Translations under genes and position numbers: made by a program
In this document: piece by piece, positions 15,876-24,656 of the stretch
How positions within the stretch are numbered: position 1 is the stretch's first letter
How the letters are laid out: each line of letters begins with the position of its first letter
Notes under the pieces: model-generated
The model's database searches: none
What the model was told of the DNA's origin: nothing
The model's input: only the letters and a program-made list of their open reading frames with translations
NCBI RefSeq assembly: GCF_021245985.1
Contig: NZ_JAJQXA010000009.1
Coordinates: 132,383 to 196,382 of the forward strand
Direction of reading: 5' to 3'
Length of the DNA stretch: 64,000 bases
Source: Flavobacterium soyae
GTDB lineage: Bacteria > Bacteroidota > Bacteroidia > Flavobacteriales > Flavobacteriaceae

Positions 15876-16736
15876 TTATTTTTTCAAATCGACTTCTTCT
15901 GTTACGCCGTCTTTTGTTACAGATGCAAGTGTATCACAATCTCCATCGCCAAAATCAATAGTAGCCAAAGCACTATTTTTAGTTATTTCAACAACACCTT
16001 TTACTGGAAAAGATTTTCTGCATGAAGCTATAAATTCTAAAGGTGTTGTAATTTCTGCAGAGAAAGTATCTCCGTTTGTTAAAGTTGTGGTACCACTTCC
16101 GGTAACTACAAAAACATTGTCTTCCCAATTAAACCAAGTGTCATAACCAGCAGTCATTTCTTTTACTAAAGAACCTTTTCTAATATAAACACTTCCGTCA
16201 TCAAAAGTAATAGTCAGATCAATTGCGGCTGTCAAAACCGGATGTGCTTCTGCCAGCAAATCGGTTGATTTTACAGTTCTAACAATGCTTTTACTTCCCT
16301 GAAGTAGTTTGCCATTGTGATAAAATCCTTCAAATGTATAACTGATAGTCTGTGTAGAAGCAGAAAAGTCATTAGAAAACGAAATCACCATTTTTCCTTT
16401 TACTATATTTCCGTTATCAAGCGTACAGCCATCAACGCCAAAATCTACTGTTTTTGTAAAAGTATTATTAGTTAAAACGGTTGTAATAACAGCACATTCA
16501 GGTAAAAAGTGTTTTACGTTTCCAGAAGGTTTGCTGTTAATGTTTACTTGCGAGTTAAACTGATCTTCAGCAATATTCGTAACATCTTCAATGGAGGCAT
16601 CTATTTTAGAATTTGCAATTATTTCGTCGTTAGTAATGATTTTACTAGTTCCGTCATTTGTGTTTTCATCAGAATTACAACTTGTAAATAGTGATAAAGC
16701 GATACATGTTCCAATTAATAAAAATTTTGTTTTCAT
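15876..16736 (-). CDS. Uncharacterised lipoprotein
   Basis: 286 residues. The signal peptide ends in a lipobox (LSLFTSCNSD, Cys20) followed by an acidic, asparagine-rich tether. The mature part looks all-beta and has a weak internal duplication: FGVDGCTLDNGNIVKGKMVI around residues 100-118 resembles DFGDGDCDTLASVTKDG near the C-terminus. Two cysteine-containing loops of the same type occur. I do not recognise a named family. It is single-gene and followed by a strong terminator. A surface-exposed or periplasmic lipoprotein is the safest description. Confidence 0.7.
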   Translation of the reverse strand: MKTKFLLIGTCIALSLFTSCNSDENTNDGTSKIITNDEIIANSKIDASIEDVTNIAEDQFNSQVNINSKPSGNVKHFLPECAVITTVLTNNTFTKTVDFGVDGCTLDNGNIVKGKMVISFSNDFSASTQTISYTFEGFYHNGKLLQGSKSIVRTVKSTDLLAEAHPVLTAAIDLTITFDDGSVYIRKGSLVKEMTAGYDTWFNWEDNVFVVTGSGTTTLTNGDTFSAEITTPLEFIASCRKSFPVKGVVEITKNSALATIDFGDGDCDTLASVTKDGVTEEVDLKK

Positions 16737-16882
16737 AATAAATAGTTTTTTTTGGTTTTACTTTTTAATAGATGAATTCAAATTAGTATTAGGCTGAGGT
16801 GTTTTTGGATTGTTTTTTTAAATTAGTGCATATTTATAGATATACTAACATAAAATAGACAACGTTTTTTTATTTAAAATAG

Positions 16883-16890
16883 TATATTTG
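16883..16890 (+). promoter_or_regulatory. -7 element for the polyprenyl synthase gene
   Basis: TATATTTG is an exact TAnnTTTG match 9 nt before the ATG at 16899, implying a very short leader. Confidence 0.45.
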
Positions 16891-16898
16891 AAATCGAA

Positions 16899-17876
16899 AT
16901 GAATATTACTTCACAAATAAAACAGCCTATTATTACCGAGATGGAACTTTTTGAAAAAAAGTTTCACGAATCGATGACTTCAAAGGTTGCGTTACTAAAT
17001 AGAATCACCTATTATATTGTAAATAGAAAAGGAAAACAAATGCGTCCGATGTTTGTTTTTTTGACGGCAAAAATGGTTTCTGGCGGTATTGTAAACGAAA
17101 GAACCTATCGTGGTGCTTCGGTTATTGAATTAATTCATACCGCAACTTTGGTTCATGATGATGTGGTGGATGATAGTAATCGACGCCGCGGATTTTTCTC
17201 TATAAATGCACTTTGGAAAAACAAAATTGCAGTTTTAGTTGGAGATTATTTACTTTCAAAAGGATTATTGCTTTCCATCGATAATGGTGATTTTGATTTA
17301 CTCCGAATCATTTCTGTAGCCGTTCGTGAAATGAGCGAAGGAGAATTACTTCAAATCGAAAAAGCCCGCAGACTCGATATCACCGAAGATGTTTATTACG
17401 AAATCATCCGAAAAAAAACCGCAACACTTATTGCGGCTTGCTGTGCACTTGGTGCAAAATCGGTAATTGAAGATGATATTCAGGTGGAGAATATGCGAAA
17501 GTTTGGTGAGCTTATCGGAATGGCATTTCAAATTAAAGATGATTTATTCGATTACAGCGAAGAAGCCATCGGAAAACCAACGGGAATTGATATTAAAGAA
17601 CAAAAAATGACTTTGCCTTTAATTCATGTTTTAAATACCTGTACTCCACAGGAAAAAAAGTGGTTGATAAACTCCATCAAAAACCACAACAAAGACAAAA
17701 AACGCGTAAAAGAAGTTATTGCTTTTGTAAAAGATAATAATGGTTTGGCTTACGCCGAAAACAAAATGGTGCAGTTCCAGCAGGAAGCACTTTCCCTTTT
17801 AGACAATTACTCGGATTCTGAATTCAAAGCGGCGCTTACCTTAATGGTGAATTACGTTATTGAGAGAAAGAAATAA
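16899..17876 (+). CDS. Polyprenyl diphosphate synthase (long-chain, trans)
   Basis: 325 residues, typical for octaprenyl/solanesyl-type synthases. The first aspartate-rich motif is HDDVVDDSNRRRG (Asp87, Asp88, Asp91, Asp92), and the second is IKDDLFDY near residue 213. GKQMRPMF near residue 45 is the conserved lysine/arginine substrate site. The enzyme condenses isopentenyl diphosphate units onto an allylic primer, most likely for the menaquinone side chain in this phylum. The chain length cannot be set from sequence. Confidence 0.92.
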   Translation: MNITSQIKQPIITEMELFEKKFHESMTSKVALLNRITYYIVNRKGKQMRPMFVFLTAKMVSGGIVNERTYRGASVIELIHTATLVHDDVVDDSNRRRGFFSINALWKNKIAVLVGDYLLSKGLLLSIDNGDFDLLRIISVAVREMSEGELLQIEKARRLDITEDVYYEIIRKKTATLIAACCALGAKSVIEDDIQVENMRKFGELIGMAFQIKDDLFDYSEEAIGKPTGIDIKEQKMTLPLIHVLNTCTPQEKKWLINSIKNHNKDKKRVKEVIAFVKDNNGLAYAENKMVQFQQEALSLLDNYSDSEFKAALTLMVNYVIERKK

Positions 17877-17999
17877 TTTTTTAATTAGATAATTAGAAAA
17901 TTTATCAATTAGATAATTGGTTTACTTTGTTGTAAATCAGTTGTGTATTTCTATTGATTGAAATTTGAAATTTAAAAATTGATTTTTTTTCACCTCTCA

Positions 18000-18028
18000 T
18001 GCAACCATTTCAAATCGACATGCGTCTA
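18000..18028 (+). promoter_or_regulatory. Candidate ECF-sigma-dependent promoter
   Basis: TGCAACC at 18000-18006 and CGTCTA at 18023-18028 are separated by 16 nt. This -35 CAACC / -10 CGTCTA layout is typical of ECF sigma promoters and unlike the TAnnTTTG promoters elsewhere in the window. It lies about 45 nt upstream of the ECF sigma gene, suggesting autoregulation. Confidence 0.55.
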
Positions 18029-18073
18029 TGCTAATAGAAGTCTGTTTCTAAAACCAAAACCGAAAGCTTATTA

Positions 18074-18634
18074 ATGAAAATTATTCATTTACATCAAGAA
18101 GAAACTAAAATCATAAAGCTTGCTGTCGAAAATAATCGACAAGCACAGCAGCAGATTTACAGTAAGTTTTCTTCGAAAATGTTAAGTGTCTGCCGACAAT
18201 ATATAAAAGATATTCAGCTGGCAGAAGATGTAATGATAACCGCTTTCATGAAAGTATTTACGAATCTAAAAAACTTTGAGCATAAAGGAAGTTTTGAAGG
18301 CTGGATTCGCCGAATTATGGTTAACGAATGTATTTCGTATTTAAGAGTTCAGAAAAAAGTAAAATTTGCCGAAGATGAATTTTTTGTTGAAGAAAGTTTC
18401 AACGAAATCGACAGTCAGTTTACCGTTGATCAGATTCAGTTTTTAATTGATGCTCTGCCGGACGGTTATAAAATGGTTTTCAATTTATACGCCATCGAAG
18501 GATATAAACATAATGAAATTGCTAAGATGTTAGGAATTAATGAAGGAACATCAAAATCGCAATTATCGCACGCTAGAAAAATGCTGCAAACACAAATTAC
18601 TATTCTAAAAAAACAAGATAATGGAACCGAATAA
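18074..18634 (+). CDS. ECF RNA polymerase sigma factor
   Basis: 186 residues with the two domains of a sigma-70 group IV factor. Region 2 covers about residues 20-90 (IKDIQLAEDVMITAFMKVF, then GSFEGWIRRIMVN), and region 4 about residues 115-170 (LPDGYKMVFNLYAIEGY, then EIAKMLGINEGTSKSQLSHA). It directs RNA polymerase to stress or envelope promoters. It overlaps the next gene by 14 bp, the usual arrangement for a sigma/anti-sigma pair, and has a candidate self-regulated promoter upstream. Confidence 0.92.
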   Translation: MKIIHLHQEETKIIKLAVENNRQAQQQIYSKFSSKMLSVCRQYIKDIQLAEDVMITAFMKVFTNLKNFEHKGSFEGWIRRIMVNECISYLRVQKKVKFAEDEFFVEESFNEIDSQFTVDQIQFLIDALPDGYKMVFNLYAIEGYKHNEIAKMLGINEGTSKSQLSHARKMLQTQITILKKQDNGTE

Positions 18635-19349
18635 TTTTGAAAAGGATTTCCGTGAAAAACTAAATCAACGCAAAATTGAACCAAGCGAAAAAGCCTGGGA
18701 CCGATTAGATGCGATGTTGAGTGTTGCAGAAGAAACTAAAAAGCCAGCTAAAAATAGAAAATGGCTGTACATCGCGGCAAGTATTATTGGTTTTTTATTG
18801 GTTGGAACTTTCTTTTTCAATCAAAAGAAAGATGCGATCGAAATGCCTAAAAGTGTTGTAATCGAAGAAAACATTAAAAAAGATTCTACTGCTAAACCAA
18901 CTATAAATAAAGTTGAATCCGTTCAAACAGAAACTGTGATTGCAGAAAAAACTTCAACAGAAACTCTAACACAAAAATCAAATAAACAAGAAAATAACTT
19001 TAATCAAACACCAAATAAAACCATTAAAAATGAATCAAATCAAATAGCGGAGTCTTCAGTCATCATCAAAAACAATCAGGAAAAACAATCGAATACAAAC
19101 CCGGTCGCAGTTACCGAAAACCCTAAAAAAGAGAATACAGATCAATTACTCGAAGCGGCCGAAAAAACCGTTTTGGCTCAAAGTTCAGTGAAAAAATCAA
19201 AAGTAAAAATCAATGCTTCTGATTTACTAAACCAAGTCGATGGCGAATTAGAACTTTCATTTAGAGAAAAAGTAATTACCAAAGTCAATAAAAACTATCA
19301 AACAGTAAAAGTGGCCTTGGCAAATAGAAACCAGCAGGAGAAAGAATAA
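18621..19349 (+). CDS. Probable anti-sigma factor (single-pass membrane protein)
   Basis: 242 residues. An N-terminal cytoplasmic segment (MEPNNFEKDFREKLNQRKIE, then KAWDRLDAML) is followed by one transmembrane helix at about residues 50-67 (WLYIAASIIGFLLVGTFFF) and a long Asn/Gln/Lys-rich periplasmic linker. A helical C-terminus (LNQVDGELELSFREKV) ends the protein. No zinc-binding anti-sigma motif is visible. The 14-bp overlap with the sigma gene and the membrane topology make an anti-sigma or sigma-regulating role likely but not proven. Confidence 0.65.
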   Translation: MEPNNFEKDFREKLNQRKIEPSEKAWDRLDAMLSVAEETKKPAKNRKWLYIAASIIGFLLVGTFFFNQKKDAIEMPKSVVIEENIKKDSTAKPTINKVESVQTETVIAEKTSTETLTQKSNKQENNFNQTPNKTIKNESNQIAESSVIIKNNQEKQSNTNPVAVTENPKKENTDQLLEAAEKTVLAQSSVKKSKVKINASDLLNQVDGELELSFREKVITKVNKNYQTVKVALANRNQQEKE

Positions 19350-19391
19350 AGAGCATAGAATAAAGAAGCAAGAAACAAGAAACAAAAGTAC

Positions 19392-19650
19392 AGATTTTCA
19401 GTTCCGAAGGAACGATTCATATTGTAGCGTCGGGTTTCAACCCGATGGAGATGCAATAAAGAGACAAGAAAATAGAATATAGATTTTCAGTTCCGAATGA
19501 ACGATCCATATTGTAGCGTCGGGTTTCAACCCGATGGAAATGCAATAAAGAGACAAGAAAATAGAAAATAGATTTTCGGTTCCGAATGAACTATCCATAT
19601 TGTAGCGTCGTCCCGAGGCTTCGGGATTAACCCGATGGAGAATTAACCAT
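19392..19650 (+). repeat. Tandem repeat, 89-bp period, about 2.9 copies
   Basis: Units start at 19392, 19481 and 19570 (AGATTTTCAGTTCCGAA...). Each contains TTGTAGCGTCGGGTTTCAAC followed by CCGATGG. The third unit differs: CCCGAGGCTTCGGGATT replaces the GGGTTTCAA part. The units are nearly identical, with no unique spacers between them. The block fills the space between the anti-sigma gene and the outer-membrane protein gene. Confidence 0.85.
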
Positions 19651-19712
19651 TTACAATTCACAATTAATAATTAAATACATCATCAATCACAATCACAATT
19701 AAAAAATCAATC

Positions 19713-20741
19713 ATGAAAAATTTTACTATTTATCTCGTAATCCTGGTTTTCTTATTCGTAAGCAAAGTATTGGGACAGGAAACCTTTGAGTCAAGAGCAA
19801 AGCAAATTGCCAATAAAATCGAAAAGATTACTAAAGAAGAAAAAGAAACTTTAAAACAAGAAATTGAAGCCGTAAATGTTCAATTGTCTGAAGGAAAAAT
19901 TACGCAGGAACAAGCTGACAAACGCAAAAAAGAATTAGCAGAAGCCCGAGCAGTAATTATTGAAGAAAAAGTGACTTTGGCTCAAAATGAACTAAACGAT
20001 CTAGTCCAGCAAAAAGTAGATGGAAAAATCAAAGAAGATTCTTCCAGGGTCTATATGATTCGCTTGAAGTCTCCAAAACGAGACAAAGATTCTATTCATG
20101 GTGAAAAAAGAACCACTTCGCAATTTGTATTTGCTATGGGTTTAAATAATACAATGGTCGACGGAAAACTTCAGGACTCAAATTACCGTTTTATGGGTTC
20201 ACACTTTTACGAATGGGGTATTACCTATAACTCAAGATTAATGAAAAATGATAACCTGCTTCATGCAAAATATGGACTTTCCTTAATGTACAATAATATT
20301 CGTCCAACAGAAAACAGAAGCTTCGTGGTAAACGGCGATCAGACTGATCTTGTAGAAAATCCGGTTCATTTAACAGAATCTCGTTTTAGAAACGTGTATT
20401 TAGCAGCTCCGGTTCACTTAGAATTTGATTTTACAAAAGCGAGAGAAAGCAACGGAAAAAAATACTTCAAAACACACAAAAGTTTCCGTTTTGGAGTTGG
20501 GGGTTACGCTGGAATCAACGTAAAATCAAAACAAATTTTAAAATTTGAAGAAGACGATTTAAAATATAAAACCACAATTAAAGGTGATTATAATGTAAAT
20601 AATTTTATTTACGGTTTGAGTTCTTACATTGGTTACAGAGAATTGAGTTTGTATTTTAAATATGATTTAAATCCCATATTTCAGGATAATTTAACCAAAG
20701 AAAATAATGTTTCTTTAGGTTTACGCCTTGATTTGAATTGA
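19713..20741 (+). CDS. Outer-membrane beta-barrel-like protein with N-terminal coiled coil
   Basis: 342 residues. A signal peptide (about residues 1-21) leads into a highly charged helical stretch (residues 25-110, for example KIEKITKEEKETLKQEIEAV and KITQEQADKRKKELAEAR) that reads as a coiled coil. From about residue 130 the sequence alternates like a beta-barrel with strands such as LHAKYGLSLMYNNIRP, SFRFGVGGYAGINVKS and NVSLGLRLDLN at the end. I do not assign a named family. It follows the ECF/anti-sigma pair, so it may be its target or sensor. Confidence 0.7.
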   Translation: MKNFTIYLVILVFLFVSKVLGQETFESRAKQIANKIEKITKEEKETLKQEIEAVNVQLSEGKITQEQADKRKKELAEARAVIIEEKVTLAQNELNDLVQQKVDGKIKEDSSRVYMIRLKSPKRDKDSIHGEKRTTSQFVFAMGLNNTMVDGKLQDSNYRFMGSHFYEWGITYNSRLMKNDNLLHAKYGLSLMYNNIRPTENRSFVVNGDQTDLVENPVHLTESRFRNVYLAAPVHLEFDFTKARESNGKKYFKTHKSFRFGVGGYAGINVKSKQILKFEEDDLKYKTTIKGDYNVNNFIYGLSSYIGYRELSLYFKYDLNPIFQDNLTKENNVSLGLRLDLN

Positions 20742-20767
20742 GAATAAAGTTTGAGTTTAGTTAGTAG

Positions 20768-20797
20768 AAAAAGTGCTTCAATAGAGGCACTTTTTTT
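20768..20797 (+). terminator. Terminator after the barrel protein gene
   Basis: AAAAAGTGC pairs with GCACTTTTT over a short loop and continues into T residues. Confidence 0.75.
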
Positions 20798-20870
20798 ATT
20801 TTAATAACAAAAATTCAAAATGGATTTATGTACTTTTACAAGCTATAATTTTTAAAAAATAATTTACGTT

Positions 20871-22940
20871 TTGATTTCACAAAGTACAATAGATTCTGTT
20901 TTTGAAACTGCTCGCGTTGAGGAGGTTATTGGTGATTTTGTTAATTTAAAGCGTGCAGGAAGTAACTACAAAGGTTTGAGCCCGTTTTCAGATGAGCGTT
21001 CACCTTCGTTTATGGTTTCGCCGGCAAAAGGAATCTGGAAAGATTTTAGTTCCGGAAAAGGCGGGAATTCTGTTGCCTTTTTGATGGAACATTCCCATTT
21101 TACCTATCCCGAAGCCATTCGGTATTTAGCCAAAAAATACAATATTGAAATTGAAGAAACCGAGCAGACAGATGCTGAAAAAGCAATGACAGATGTTCGT
21201 GAAAGTATGTATCTGGTTTCAGAGTTTGCGGCAAAGTATTTTCAGGATGTTATGGTTAATACCGAAGAAGGAAAAGCTATTGGGTTGTCTTATTTTAAAG
21301 AAAGAGGGTTTACTGCCGAAAGTATCAAAAAATTTAATTTAGGATATTCTCCCGAAACCTGGGATGCATTAACCAAAGAAGCACTCGGAAAAGGATATAA
21401 ATTAGAATTTCTTGAAAGTACAGGTCTAACAATCGCCAGAGAAGACCGTCCTTTTGACCGTTTTAAAGGACGTGTAATGTTCCCAATTCATAGTATGTCG
21501 GGACGTGTTTTAGGTTTTGGAGGACGTATTTTAACCAACGATAAAAAAGCAGCAAAATACCTGAATTCGCCCGAAAGTGATATTTACCATAAAAGTAAAG
21601 TCCTGTATGGAATCTTTCAGGCAAAGCAGTCAATAGCCAAACAAAATAATTGTTATTTGGTTGAAGGTTATACAGATGTAATTCAGTTTAATCAAGCCGG
21701 AATTGAGAATGTTGTAGCTTCTTCAGGAACCGCTTTAACGCCGGATCAAATACGGTTGATTAATCGTTTGACCAAAAATATTACTGTACTTTTTGACGGA
21801 GATGCTGCCGGATTGCGAGCTTCTATTCGAGGAATCGATTTAATTCTGGAAGAAGGCATGAATGTTAGGGTTTGTTCTTTTCCTGATGGAGAAGATCCTG
21901 ATAGCTTTGCCCGCAAAAATTCGCATGATGCATTGGTTGCTTATTTAGAAGAAAACAGTAAAGACTTTATACAGTTTAAAGCTTCCATCCTGATGAATGA
22001 GGCTAAAAACGACCCAATCAAAAAAGCAGATTTGATTCGTGATATGGTAACTAGTATTTCTAAAATACCAGACCGTATTCAGCGTGAAGTATATATTCAG
22101 GAATGTGCCCGAATTATGGATATCTCGGAGCAGGTTTTGGTAAGTACGCTGGCACAGTTAATTCAAAAAGATATTGCAGAAGCTAATAAAAAGCAAAAAC
22201 AGGAACAAAAACCTTTTGAAGTTGTTAGAAACCAAAACCCAAAATATACCGGATATTCAGGAGGAGATCCCGAAGATCCAAGAACAGGGCCGCCGGATGA
22301 TTATCCAGGAGAGCCGGGATATATGGAAGGACAGGCAGAAAAAGTAGATATTCTGTATGGTTTTGAAAGGAAAATCATTGAGATTCTTCTTTTATATGGA
22401 AGTGTTGTTGAAAGTTTTGAAGATGTTTACCTAAAAGCCGATGAAGAAGGAAATGTAAAAGAGGTTTCAGAAAAAAGACAATACAAAGTATTTGAAAAAG
22501 TCTATTTGAGTCTTCAGGAAGATGAAGTAGAATTGTCAAATACATTATTTCAAAATATTTACACCAATATTATTGATTTTTATAATCACAATGAAGCTTT
22601 TAGCCTTGATAAATATTTGATGCACCTGCAGCCTGAATTTGCACAGGAAGTAACAAATATTTTAATGGAAGATGAAAAAGTAACTATTCACAACTGGGAA
22701 GGGCAGAATATTTTTCCGAAACATAAAAACGTAACAATTGAACAAAACGTTTCAGATACTATATTTTCTATGCGGTGGTTTTTGGTATCAAAAATTATTC
22801 ATGAATTAAAAAATTCACTTATTTCTGATCCGAAAGAAGATAATTCAGAATTATTGTCGATGGTGGTAGATTATTCTAAACTGCTCAATAATTTTTCTAA
22901 AAAGCTAGGAAGGGTGGTAGTTCCTTACCATGGCGGATAA
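20871..22940 (+). CDS. dnaG: DNA primase DnaG lacking the CHC2 zinc ligands
   Basis: 689 residues starting at TTG; no in-frame ATG lies upstream. It contains the N-terminal CHC2-like domain (YKGLSPFSDERSPSFMVSPA), the primase core, and a TOPRIM domain with LVEGYTDVIQF and LFDGDAAGLRA. A proline/glycine-rich linker near residues 450-485 joins a C-terminal helicase-binding region. The four zinc ligands expected in the first domain are replaced by Ser37, Ser40, Asp58 and Ser61. It makes the RNA primers for replication. It ends with an intrinsic terminator. Confidence 0.93.
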   Translation: MISQSTIDSVFETARVEEVIGDFVNLKRAGSNYKGLSPFSDERSPSFMVSPAKGIWKDFSSGKGGNSVAFLMEHSHFTYPEAIRYLAKKYNIEIEETEQTDAEKAMTDVRESMYLVSEFAAKYFQDVMVNTEEGKAIGLSYFKERGFTAESIKKFNLGYSPETWDALTKEALGKGYKLEFLESTGLTIAREDRPFDRFKGRVMFPIHSMSGRVLGFGGRILTNDKKAAKYLNSPESDIYHKSKVLYGIFQAKQSIAKQNNCYLVEGYTDVIQFNQAGIENVVASSGTALTPDQIRLINRLTKNITVLFDGDAAGLRASIRGIDLILEEGMNVRVCSFPDGEDPDSFARKNSHDALVAYLEENSKDFIQFKASILMNEAKNDPIKKADLIRDMVTSISKIPDRIQREVYIQECARIMDISEQVLVSTLAQLIQKDIAEANKKQKQEQKPFEVVRNQNPKYTGYSGGDPEDPRTGPPDDYPGEPGYMEGQAEKVDILYGFERKIIEILLLYGSVVESFEDVYLKADEEGNVKEVSEKRQYKVFEKVYLSLQEDEVELSNTLFQNIYTNIIDFYNHNEAFSLDKYLMHLQPEFAQEVTNILMEDEKVTIHNWEGQNIFPKHKNVTIEQNVSDTIFSMRWFLVSKIIHELKNSLISDPKEDNSELLSMVVDYSKLLNNFSKKLGRVVVPYHGG

Positions 22941-22945
22941 AAATC

Positions 22946-22985
22946 AAAAAGCTCTATAGTGATAAACAATATAGAGCTTTTTTTA
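22946..22985 (+). terminator. Terminator of dnaG
   Basis: AAAAAGCTCTATA pairs with TATAGAGCTTTTT and is followed by more T residues. Confidence 0.82.
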
Positions 22986-23026
22986 TGGTTGATGATCTTG
23001 CCGAAGCAAATCAAATTACCATCAAA

Positions 23027-23656
23027 TTAAATAATTTCTAAAGTCTTAGCCTTATTTACTAAGTCAACTAAATTAGTAACGTTCAATTTAGTCAATAATC
23101 TTAGTTTGTAAGTACTGATCGTTTTCTCGTTCAGGTTTAAGATTTTAGAAATCTCATTGTTTTTCTTACCATCACTTAAATAGCGCAAAACTTCGATTTC
23201 ACGGTTAGAAAGTTTTCTGTACAAACGTTCGCTCTTGCTTTGTTTAGCAATAAGGGCCATGTTTTTGCGAACTGTTTCGTTGATGATAATTTTACCTTCG
23301 TGTACTTTAATAATAGAAAGACCTAAAGTTTCAAGTTTTTCTGTTTTGTGTACATACCCGGATACTCCGGCTTTAATTGCGTTTGGAGCATACATTTGCT
23401 CAGCTAGGTCACTGAAGATTACAATTTTTGTCTTCGGGAAATTTTTCAAGATTGATTTTACTTCGAAGATACTTGAAAGACCTTCTAATTCTAGATCTAA
23501 GATCAGAATATCGATCTCCTTCGTCTGAAGAATATCTCTAACCATTGAAAAATTGCCTACGTTGGCAACAATTGAAATTTGATCGTGGTCTTTAAAATAA
23601 GACTTAACGCCAAAGTGAGTCACAGGATGATTGTCTGCAAGACATACTTTAATCAT
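23027..23656 (-). CDS. Response regulator, NarL/LuxR type
   Basis: 209 residues. The receiver domain has the acidic pocket in LADNHP, the phospho-acceptor Asp54 in ILDLELEG, Ser82 in VIFSDL and Lys104 in YVHKTE. After a linker, residues 145-205 form a LuxR-type helix-turn-helix (KLSNREIEVLRYLSDGKKNN, then EKTISTYKLRLLTKL). It should be a phosphorylation-controlled DNA-binding protein. No sensor kinase gene is adjacent, so it is an orphan regulator in this window. It lies downstream of nadE on the same strand, about 90 nt away. Confidence 0.92.
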   Translation of the reverse strand: MIKVCLADNHPVTHFGVKSYFKDHDQISIVANVGNFSMVRDILQTKEIDILILDLELEGLSSIFEVKSILKNFPKTKIVIFSDLAEQMYAPNAIKAGVSGYVHKTEKLETLGLSIIKVHEGKIIINETVRKNMALIAKQSKSERLYRKLSNREIEVLRYLSDGKKNNEISKILNLNEKTISTYKLRLLTKLNVTNLVDLVNKAKTLEII

Positions 23657-23748
23657 AATTTTACCTTTTTAGAATTGTTATCATGTTTTTGGAATTGTAA
23701 AATTAATAAATAAATTCTGTAATTAATTGTTGACAAATGTTAAAAATT

Positions 23749-24555
23749 TTATTTTAACGTTTTTGGGATTAAACAAACTGGTATTGCTTCCATTTTATGC
23801 TTGTTGCTGGTGTTTAATCTTTTATAAATTTCAAAGACAGATTTTTCTCTCCCATTAAAGTCATCTGCCGTTTTTCCTGACTCTGCGGCGAGCATCGCCC
23901 ATTCCAGTTCGTCGTAACTTGCGCCTAACTGATCTTCGTCGGTTCTGTTATCTCCAAAAAGTCCATCTGTTGGAGCAGCTGTTAAAATTGAATTTGGAAT
24001 AGTTAAAAATTCACCCAAAGCATAAACATCAGATTTCATTAAGTCAGCAATTGGGCTCAGGTCAACACCGCCGTCACCATACTTTGTATAGAACCCAACA
24101 CCAAAATCTTCCACTTTATTCCCCGTTCCTGCTACTAAAAACCCATGAATACCAGCTAGATAGTACAAAGAAGTCATTCTTAAACGTGCTCTGGTATTGG
24201 CTAGTGATAAATTAACTTTTGTTGAATCTTTTGTAGTTGGCACAGCTGCCTTAAAAGCCTCAAAAGTGTCAGTTAGATCAGTTTGTACACTTGAAACATT
24301 TGAAAAACGTTTTTTTAATTGCTCAATGTGTTCTCTTCCTCTTGATACCTGACTTTCAGCCTGATGGATCGGCATTTCGACGCATAAAACCTGTAAACCT
24401 GTCTGTGCACATAGGGTAGAAGTCACTGCAGAATCAACTCCGCCTGAGATTCCGATTACAAAACCGCTTACTTTTGCATTAGCAGCATAATTTTTTAACC
24501 ATTCAACAATATATGTATTTACTTTTTCTGTCTGAATTGTGCTTTTTTTAGCCAT
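23749..24555 (-). CDS. nadE: Ammonia-dependent NAD+ synthetase
   Basis: 268 residues, the size of the NH3-dependent form, with no glutaminase domain. The ATP-pyrophosphatase P-loop GISGGVDSAVTS is at about residue 39, and GTGNKVEDFGVGFYTKYGDG is the conserved substrate-binding block. It catalyses the final step of NAD+ synthesis, amidating nicotinate adenine dinucleotide with ATP. It is divergent from gldB. Confidence 0.95.
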   Translation of the reverse strand: MAKKSTIQTEKVNTYIVEWLKNYAANAKVSGFVIGISGGVDSAVTSTLCAQTGLQVLCVEMPIHQAESQVSRGREHIEQLKKRFSNVSSVQTDLTDTFEAFKAAVPTTKDSTKVNLSLANTRARLRMTSLYYLAGIHGFLVAGTGNKVEDFGVGFYTKYGDGGVDLSPIADLMKSDVYALGEFLTIPNSILTAAPTDGLFGDNRTDEDQLGASYDELEWAMLAAESGKTADDFNGREKSVFEIYKRLNTSNKHKMEAIPVCLIPKTLK

Positions 24556-24584
24556 AATAGTTTAAGTTTTAAAATGCAGGGATG

Positions 24585-24592
24585 TATATTTG
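24585..24592 (+). promoter_or_regulatory. -7 element for gldB
   Basis: TATATTTG matches TAnnTTTG 64 nt before the gldB ATG. Confidence 0.5.
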
Positions 24593-24656
24593 CAGAATTA
24601 TTTTTTTAAGTAGAAAAGTACTTAAATTCCAGCAACACAAATCTAAATAAAATAAA

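Noticed and set aside
15832-16146. Plus-strand 104-residue frame
   Set aside because: Antisense to the lipoprotein gene at 15876, which has a signal peptide, lipobox and terminator; Ser/Val-rich composition is typical of a shadow frame.
19392-19650. Possible CRISPR array
   Set aside because: The 89-bp units follow each other directly and are nearly identical throughout. There are no short repeats separated by unique spacers and no cas genes nearby.
19437-19661. Minus-strand 74-residue frame
   Set aside because: It is the translation of the 89-bp tandem repeat and repeats the same peptide; no start signal or conserved character.
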